A stretch of 6,478 nt of DNA from assembly GCA_016777645.1 (NCBI GenBank), contig JADHRC010000089.1:1-6478 (forward strand). Reading direction: 5' to 3'. This DNA is from Alphaproteobacteria bacterium. Its GTDB lineage: Bacteria; Pseudomonadota; Alphaproteobacteria; Puniceispirillales; Marisalimonadaceae. This document shows, one piece after another, positions 1-6,100 of the stretch. Each line of letters begins with the position of its first letter. Position 1 is the stretch's first letter. Under the pieces are notes generated by a model, which saw only the letters and a list, made by a program, of their open reading frames with translations, made no database searches and was not told the DNA's origin. The position numbers were made by a program, and so were the translations under genes.

Positions 1-323
1 CTTCAAAGACAAATTCGTTTTCAGGTTCTATGGCTACTAATCAGTCGAACAGTTTAAGCGGAACCTTATCCGCAACCATTGTTAGGGTTTTTCCTAACGG
101 AAATTTTGAGATTAAAGGGCAAAAGAAATTAAGAATTACAGAGGGTACTGAGTATATTAGATTAAGTGGGATTATTAGACCTCAAGATATTTCGACAACT
201 AATACTGTGTCATCAGCTAAGATTGCAGAAGCACAGATTGAGTATGTTGGAGCAGGTATTTTAGACAGTGCCACAAAGCCAGGTTGGGGCAGTCAAATTT
301 TTAGAGCAATTTCACCATTTTAA
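1..323 (+). CDS. flgH: FlgH, flagellar L-ring protein (3' part; start is left of the window)
   Basis: FlgH is the outer-membrane lipoprotein that forms the L ring, the bushing through which the rod leaves the cell. The reading frame is open from base 3 to the TAA at 321-323, giving the last 106 residues. The ATG at 30 is an internal methionine, because coding similarity to FlgH continues upstream of it in the same frame (SKTNSFSGSMATNQ). Recognisable C-terminal family motifs are SGTLSATIVRVFPNGNFEI, the EGTEYIRLSGIIRPQDIS block, the NTVSSAKIAEAQIEYVG block, and the terminal GW...FRAISPF, which parallels GW...FLNLSPM of the enteric protein. The N-terminal lipobox is outside the window and cannot be checked. 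flgI follows after 10 bases, as in the classical flgHIJ order. I am very sure of the family; only the gene's length is unknown. Confidence 0.96.
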   Translation, partial: SKTNSFSGSMATNQSNSLSGTLSATIVRVFPNGNFEIKGQKKLRITEGTEYIRLSGIIRPQDISTTNTVSSAKIAEAQIEYVGAGILDSATKPGWGSQIFRAISPF

Positions 324-325
324 GG
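322..325 (+). promoter_or_regulatory. Ribosome binding site of flgI, overlapping the flgH stop
   Basis: AAGG lies 8 bases before the flgI ATG at 334, and its first two bases are the last two of the flgH TAA stop (TAAGG). A ribosome terminating on flgH therefore sits on the flgI Shine-Dalgarno sequence, which suggests translational coupling (inference). Confidence 0.7.
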
Positions 326-333
326 TTTAAAAA

Positions 334-402
334 ATGAAAAAAATAACAACCATTTTCTTATTAGCGTTAATCGGATTATTTTATTCAGCTAAAGTTTCAG
401 CT
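334..402 (+). other. Sec signal peptide of FlgI
   Basis: This segment encodes residues 1-23: two lysines at positions 2-3, a hydrophobic stretch of about 13 residues (I4-F16), and a polar C-region ending V21-S22-A23 before D24, which fits the small-x-small rule for signal peptidase I. The mature protein would begin DRLKDM, the start of the conserved P-ring domain, which supports the predicted cut. Confidence 0.88.
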
Positions 403-1458
403 GATAGATTAAAGGACATGGTTAGTTTTGACGGTATTAGATCAAATCAATTAATGGGTTATGGTATTGTTGTTGGACTTGATGGTACAGGGGATTCATC
501 ATTAGCATTAACGCTGCAGAGTATGCAGTCTACAATTTCCCAGTTTGGTATGAATGTAGATGCAAGTAGTCTAAGTGGAAAAAACTCAGCAGCTGTAATG
601 ATTACTGCAGATTTAGACCCCTTTACAAAAGTTGGGCAAAAAATAACTGTTACAGTTTCTTCTATGGGTAAAGCTAAAAGCCTAAGAGGAGGGACCCTTT
701 TGATGACTCCTCTAAAGGGAGCTGATGGACAGACATATGCCATTGCCCAGGGAAACCTTGCAGTAGGTGGTTTTGGTGTTGAAGGTGCAGATGGATCATC
801 TATGTCAGTTAATATACCAACTGTAGGAACAATTGCGAACGGAGCTACAGTCGAAAGAATGGTTGAAGCGCCATTTATAAATTCAGAAAATTTTGTGATG
901 AATTTGCATCAAGGAGATTTTACAACTGCGAACCGTATTACAGAAGAAATAAATAAAGTTTTTGGACCTGATGTTGCCAAAGCATTAGACCACACATCTA
1001 TTTCTGTGAGGGCGCCAAAAGATCCCTCTCAAAAAGTAAGTTTCATGAGTTTGCTTGAAAATATTGAGGTTGATCCGGCATCTCCTATTGCAAGAGTGGT
1101 TGTGAATGCTCGAACAGGTACAATAGTCATTGGAGGTGATGTTAAGGTTACTCCTGCAGCAGTAAGTCATGGAAGTTTAACAGTCAAAGTGAACGAAGAT
1201 ACAAACACAATCCCTGGTCAAGTTTTATATGATGATGAGGGAAATGTTACTACTACTACTGAGGCCACCACCCAAAATGATACTGATATACAAGCTGGAG
1301 CTGACAAAGCTTCTGCGTTTGTATTTGATCCTGGAACATCTTTAGCTGACATTGTCGATGCTATTAATTCAATAGGTACTACAAGCGCCGACTTAGTTGC
1401 CATTTTAGAAGCTTTAAGAGCTGCAGGTGCTCTAAGAGCACAAATGATTATAATTTAA
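334..1458 (+). CDS. flgI: FlgI, flagellar P-ring protein
   Basis: FlgI is exported by Sec to the periplasm and assembles around the distal rod as the P ring, in contact with peptidoglycan. The protein has 374 residues, close to the usual 365-375. Residues 1-23 are a signal peptide: KK, a hydrophobic core ITTIFLLALIGLF, then VSA|DR as a good signal peptidase I site. Family blocks follow in order: DRLKDMVSFDGIRSNQLMGY with GYGIVVGLDGTGD at 42-54, TPLKGADGQTYAIAQG at 125-140, NARTGTIVIGGDV at 258-270, AAVSHGSLTV at 275-284, and the C-terminal LADIVDAIN...LRAAGALRAQ. The start is fixed by the signal peptide and the SD 8 bases upstream. There is no cysteine at all: the position of the enteric C-terminal disulfide cysteine is Ala366 (AGALRA versus AGCLRA). 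A Thr-rich loop (306-313) lies in the less conserved stretch before the C-terminal block. Assembly in enteric bacteria also needs the chaperone FlgA, which is not seen here. Confidence 0.98.
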   Translation: MKKITTIFLLALIGLFYSAKVSADRLKDMVSFDGIRSNQLMGYGIVVGLDGTGDSSLALTLQSMQSTISQFGMNVDASSLSGKNSAAVMITADLDPFTKVGQKITVTVSSMGKAKSLRGGTLLMTPLKGADGQTYAIAQGNLAVGGFGVEGADGSSMSVNIPTVGTIANGATVERMVEAPFINSENFVMNLHQGDFTTANRITEEINKVFGPDVAKALDHTSISVRAPKDPSQKVSFMSLLENIEVDPASPIARVVVNARTGTIVIGGDVKVTPAAVSHGSLTVKVNEDTNTIPGQVLYDDEGNVTTTTEATTQNDTDIQAGADKASAFVFDPGTSLADIVDAINSIGTTSADLVAILEALRAAGALRAQMIII

Positions 1459-1460
1459 GG
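1457..1460 (+). promoter_or_regulatory. Ribosome binding site of flgJ, overlapping the flgI stop
   Basis: AAGG lies 7 bases before the flgJ ATG at 1468 and shares two bases with the flgI TAA stop at 1456-1458. It repeats the TAAGG arrangement of the flgH/flgI junction. Confidence 0.7.
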
Positions 1461-1467
1461 TATTAAA

Positions 1468-1800
1468 ATGTCTGATACTTTATCAAAAATAAATCAAATT
1501 AAAATTTTATCAGATAATGTAGCGAATAAAAAACTTGAGAGAAATTTAAGAGCCTCAAGTGATAAAGAGTTAAGAGACGTTGCAGAACAATTTGAAGCTA
1601 TATTCGTTCATCAAATGCTTAAGCAAGCTAGACAAAGTAAACTTGCAGAGGGAATTTTTAGTTCAGAAGCCCAAGATACTTTTAATGATATGTTAGATAG
1701 TGAATACGCTTCAATTCTATCAAAAAAGAATAATTTTGGTATTGCTGAAGGTTTAATAAGACAATTTAGCTCTCATATTGAAGTAAAAGGTAAAAAATAG
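1468..1800 (+). CDS. flgJ: FlgJ-type rod-binding protein, without muramidase domain
   Basis: This 110-residue protein corresponds to the N-terminal, rod-capping half of enteric FlgJ (about 313 residues). Known role: that half caps the growing rod in the periplasm and helps rod subunits polymerise. The conserved rod-binding domain runs from about residue 33 to 100: ELRDVAEQFEAIFVHQMLKQ (QFEAIF at 41-46), then an FSSEAQDTFNDMLDSEYA helix with the MLD signature, then FGIAEGLIRQF at 90-100, matching the family's lGlAd.L..qf ending. A short basic tail SSHIEVKGKK ends the protein. No glucosaminidase/muramidase domain follows; the next codon starts flgK. This split is common in alphaproteobacteria, where a separate transglycosylase opens the peptidoglycan; such an enzyme would have to be encoded elsewhere. 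flgJ lies 9 bases after flgI and abuts flgK. There is no signal peptide, as expected for export by the flagellar type III apparatus. Confidence 0.93.
   Translation: MSDTLSKINQIKILSDNVANKKLERNLRASSDKELRDVAEQFEAIFVHQMLKQARQSKLAEGIFSSEAQDTFNDMLDSEYASILSKKNNFGIAEGLIRQFSSHIEVKGKK
1785..1790 (+). promoter_or_regulatory. Ribosome binding site of flgK inside the flgJ 3' end
   Basis: AAAAGG lies inside the last codons of flgJ, 10 bases before the flgK ATG at 1801. Because the flgJ TAG (1798-1800) directly touches that ATG, flgK initiation is probably coupled to flgJ termination (inference). The site supports ATG 1801 as the true start. Confidence 0.6.
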
Positions 1801-3120
1801 ATGGCAAGTCTTTTTGAAATTGGAAAGACTGGTGTCCAAGCATATAGACAATCTCTATCTGTAACAGGTCAGAATATAGCCAATATTAATACTGAAGGAT
1901 ATAATAAAAGAGATGCTGATGTAAGCGAAATAGCTGGTGTTTCAGGCGGTGTTACAAATGTGTCTGATCAAACAGGTTTAGGAGTAAGAGTTGACAAAAT
2001 TCGAAGATCATTCAATACCTTTCTTGCTGATAAAACTAGATCGACTACCTCAGATTTTAGTAAGTTAGACTATTTTGTAAAAAATCTAAATGAGCTAGAA
2101 AATATGTTGTTGCCTCAGGATAGTGACTTAGGCACTTTTATTGGTAGATTTTTTAGTTCTTTACAAGATATTGCAAGTAGGCCAGATGATTTATCTGCTA
2201 GAACGGTGGCAATAGAAAATGGTAAGGCATTAGCAAATTCATTTAATAGTTATGACAAATCTTTAAAAAATTTTAAAAACTCTGCTGCCAAAGAAGTTGA
2301 TATACAACTCGAAAAAATAAATTTATCATTAAAACAAATTTCTGAAATTAATAGACTGATTAGGGGAAGTGGAAAATCTGATGCTTCTAATGATATTTTA
2401 GATGCAAGAGACCTTTCACTGAAGGAGCTATCAAAACTTATAAATTTTACAGTTGACTATGATCAAACTGGAGCAGCTGAAATAACCCTTGGAGATTCTG
2501 GCAAAGGTCCAGTTCTTATTGAAGGGACAACTTACGGCACTCTTACTTCAGTAAGAGATGAGAATAATATATCATTAAAGATTAATAGGAATGGATTATC
2601 TTACCCAGGCAATGGTTTATCTAGTGGAGTTCTCTCGGGATTATCAGAATATTATAATTTAGTTGAAGTAGTACAAGGCGAAATAAGTACTTTAGCTGAT
2701 AAATTAAGTCGTGAGTTTAATGAAATTCAGACCTCAGGGATTGACTTGAATGGTAACCAGGGAAAATCTATGTTTTCCACAAATTCCATGAACCCTAAAG
2801 CCAATTCATTTAATAAATCAAATTTGACTTTTGAAGTGGTTGTTGGAAAACCAGATAAGATCATACAAGAGAATATCAAGGCCAAGTTTATTAAATCCAT
2901 TAATAGTTGGGAAGTCAACTCTTCTAAAGGTATATCGTTGATACAAGGGAACAAATTGACTTTTGAAGGTTTTGAAGTCCAAATAATTGGAAACCCTGAA
3001 GACGGAGATATAGTAGAAGTTTCTCCTACAAACACTCGTGCAGGAGCCTTTAAATTCAATTTAATTGCCCCTAATGATTTTGCTGCCGCGTCTAAAAATA
3101 TGATTTCTGCTAGTGCTCAA
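1801..3120 (+). other. Canonical FlgK part: D0, D1 and beginning of D2
   Basis: Residues 1 to about 440 can be followed motif by motif along ordinary FlgK. Residues 1-40 form the D0 helix with the rod/hook signature NIANINTEGY. Residues 65-270 are the D1 helices, including a charged, coiled-coil-like stretch (KEVDIQLEKINLSLKQISEI) and ILDARD. The helix before EFNEIQTSGIDLNG returns to the D1 pattern, and GNKLTFEGFEVQIIGNPEDG with DIVEVSP (about 383-408) corresponds to the enteric LTFTGTPAVNDSFTLKP segment of D2. The boundary with the insertion is approximate, judged by eye. Confidence 0.8.
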
Positions 3121-6100
3121 AATGTTGGAACTGTTGAACTAAAACTTCTTGGCAAGACAGCTTTATTTAATGATAACTTTCTGCCTCCAAAAGTTGATGA
3201 GGTTTTTACAAAATCATCTAATCCTCTTTTAGCAACCTCTTTTTTAAAAGATGGTGTTGTGTCATCAATACCTGGATCTGTTAAATCAATAAATTTAAAT
3301 TCTATTGGAAAGCAATCTTCTGCGTCCTTTTCAGTTTCTGATAGTATTTTAAAGGATTTTACGTCACTAAACCTTTCATTGGCGAATGGAAATACTATAA
3401 ATTTAGTAAAAGACGTTTCAGATCCCGGTGATGGCATTAAATCAGTAAAAGAACTGGCTGATCTTTTAAATTCAGGGTTAATGTTAGATGGAAAGAGTAG
3501 ACATAATTTTAGAGATTATGGCATGTTTGCATCTGGCTCCAACGGAACTTTAACAATAGCATCATCAATATCAGATATAGCATCTGGATCTATACTTGCT
3601 TCTGGTAACACATTTTCACCTCTCATTTCCTCAGTAAGTAGTTCAGATGCAGTGGCAAGTAATATTCAAATTTTGTCTAGAGATGGTCGTCATATAGCTG
3701 GAAAAGCATTAACCTCTTCGCAGATTGCAGCCTTAATCAAAGAAGAAAACGGTTTTTCAAAAGATGCAGAATATAACAACGATTATCTCAATACAAATTA
3801 TAGAGGTATTAATTTAACAAGAAAAACTGCAAATGGTAATTATGTTCAAAATTTTGGATCAAACATAAGTTATAAAAAACAAGGCACTGACTCAGATGGG
3901 CTTTTTACTAATAAAAATGCAACTTCTTTATCAGGAAGTTTAACGCTTGACGGATTACTTAGTAACTCTACTGATCTTGATGCAAATGTGACAATTACAA
4001 GTTCTGGAAATGATAGTGGTATTACTTTTACTGTTACTGGATACGATCTTGACGGGTTATATCAAACCGAGACAATTACTGGTTCTAATGCGTCTCAATC
4101 CGTGGGTTCCAAAGTCTTTAAATCGGTGACAAGTATAGTAAGTAGTGGGAATGCCGCAGGTACTCTTAACATTGGTACCAAAGCAAGTAGTTATGATCTT
4201 AAAACAACCAATGTCAATAATGCAACAAACACTACAGAAGTGCCTATAAATGCTTCAGCTCAGTATCTTGTAAAAAAATTATCGACAGAATTATCAGGAA
4301 CAGGAATTGCTGTAGAAGCAAAAACGAGAGTGCTTTTAGGCCCTTTTAAGAGTGGCACAAGTGGTGACATTAACTTTAAATTAAATGCAAAAAACAATGA
4401 CCCAATATCTATTAGTGCAACTATTGACGCTAGTGACATTTCAGCATTGGCAAAAGTAATAAATCAATATTCAACTCAGACAGGTTTAAAGGCTATTAAT
4501 ACCTTAAACTTTGACCAATTAATCATAGAATCAGAAGAGGGATATGATATCGCTATAACCGAGATATCTGGACCATCCGATTTTGATATTGTTCCATTAG
4601 GAGAAGGTTTCAATAAATTATCTGAACCTCTTTCAATAGATGTAAGTTCAACCGATAAAATATCTGCCTTTATAAAAGGAAATGTGAAATTTACATCAAG
4701 TCAGTCATTTAATAATCAAATTAATTCTGGCCTAACTATATCCGCATTACAAGATGGTCTCAGTGATGGATATATAGATGTTAGTTTGAATTCATCTGGC
4801 GAAACTGCCAAAATAAAGCCTGTTATATTTAATCAATTAGACAATAGCTTAGGTGACCCTAACGGTAAAAAAGCTATAGTGGGACTTTCAAAATACGGTC
4901 TTGATATTAATCAAAAACAATACAAAATAGGCGTTACTGACATTGACAGCCTTTATACTAGCAATAATCCAGGGGCTGCAGGTTCAATTAATCTTAATGG
5001 TGCATTAAGGAATGCATCTAATTTATCGGCCGTTGTGACTATTTACTGTTCAGCATCAGAAACAGGCAACATTTTTACAGTTACAGGAACTGATGATGAT
5101 GGGGTTGTTATTTCTGAAAATATAACTGGAGTTTCATCTTCTAGCACAGCTGTTGGCTCAACAAGATTTAATACAATCACCTCAATCACATCATCTGCTA
5201 CTGCAAGTGGCAATATTCAAATAGGTACTATTTCACGATCAGATATAAATGACGATGATGGTTTGATACAGGAACTATCAGTTACTTCATCAGGTTCGCT
5301 TACACTCAATGGTCCACTTTCAACTGCTTCTTATTTAGGAGCTCAAATTTCTGTAACAAGTAATAATGATACAACTTCAAATTCATTCATAATTGTTGGC
5401 ACAGACCTTAATGGAGCAGCACTAACAGAAACTATCACTGGATCTAACTCCAGTACTGTAACAACAACAAATATTTTTCAGACAGTGTCTTCTATAAATG
5501 TAACTGGTAGCATATCTAGCTTGATTAAAGTAGGCACAGTAGGAGCTGATGGAAACTGGAATACGTCTATTGACGCTAATGCATTAGAAATTGATAGTAA
5601 TTACGAAATATCGAAAGCTCTTGTTAACAATTTAAGAGTTGGCACTCCTATATCTCAAATCAAAGGAGAGGTTATTACATCCCTTCCCCCAGAAGGCAGT
5701 ACCATAGCAATGTCATTTGAAAATCAAATTTATGAGGGTGTTATTAAAAATGGAGAGATAATAATTAATGGTCCTGAAGATAATAGAATTGTAGCAAGGT
5801 TTAATGGGACATCAAATTTAGATCAGGACGCAATATCATCTTCACAATCTGGCATTGCTTCTTCATCATTAGATTTTAATGGAGTAAGCTCAGTACCATC
5901 TGACTCAGATGGTCTTGTTGCTATTGGAAGTCTTGCAGGTGCTGGAACTATAAATATTACCGAAGGTGCATTATCAGCTATTGCTTCAACTAATTTATCT
6001 TCTTTTATAACTATCTCAAGTCCTAATAACAATGCTTCTAGAACTTTTACTATTACTGGAACTGATATTGATGGAAATCCCCAAACAGAAACTATTACGG

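Noticed and set aside
30..323. A separate 97-residue gene starting at ATG 30
   Set aside because: The frame is open to the left edge, and the upstream residues (SKTNSFSGS) together with the whole remainder fit the C-terminal part of FlgH, so the ATG is internal.
1249..1260. ACT x4 microsatellite in flgI as a phase-variation tract
   Set aside because: It is a four-unit trinucleotide run, so length changes would keep the frame; it simply encodes Thr306-309 in a variable loop.
459..1403. Three minus-strand open frames inside flgI
   Set aside because: They are shadows of the well-conserved FlgI frame; their composition (many Cys, Pro and Ser in unstructured order) is unlike a real protein from this genome.
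1792..1798. A-run at the end of flgJ as a programmed frameshift site
   Set aside because: Only six A residues precede the stop, flgK has its own SD and ATG, and flgJ and flgK are already in the same frame, so a shift would not help.
2727..3437. Two minus-strand open frames of about 110 residues inside flgK
   Set aside because: They lie opposite a strongly supported coding region, have no recognisable motifs or ribosome sites, and arise from codon use on the plus strand.
5823..6032. Minus-strand open frame of 69 residues
   Set aside because: It is antisense to the Ser/Asp-rich linker and repeat copy 4 of FlgK and has no independent evidence.
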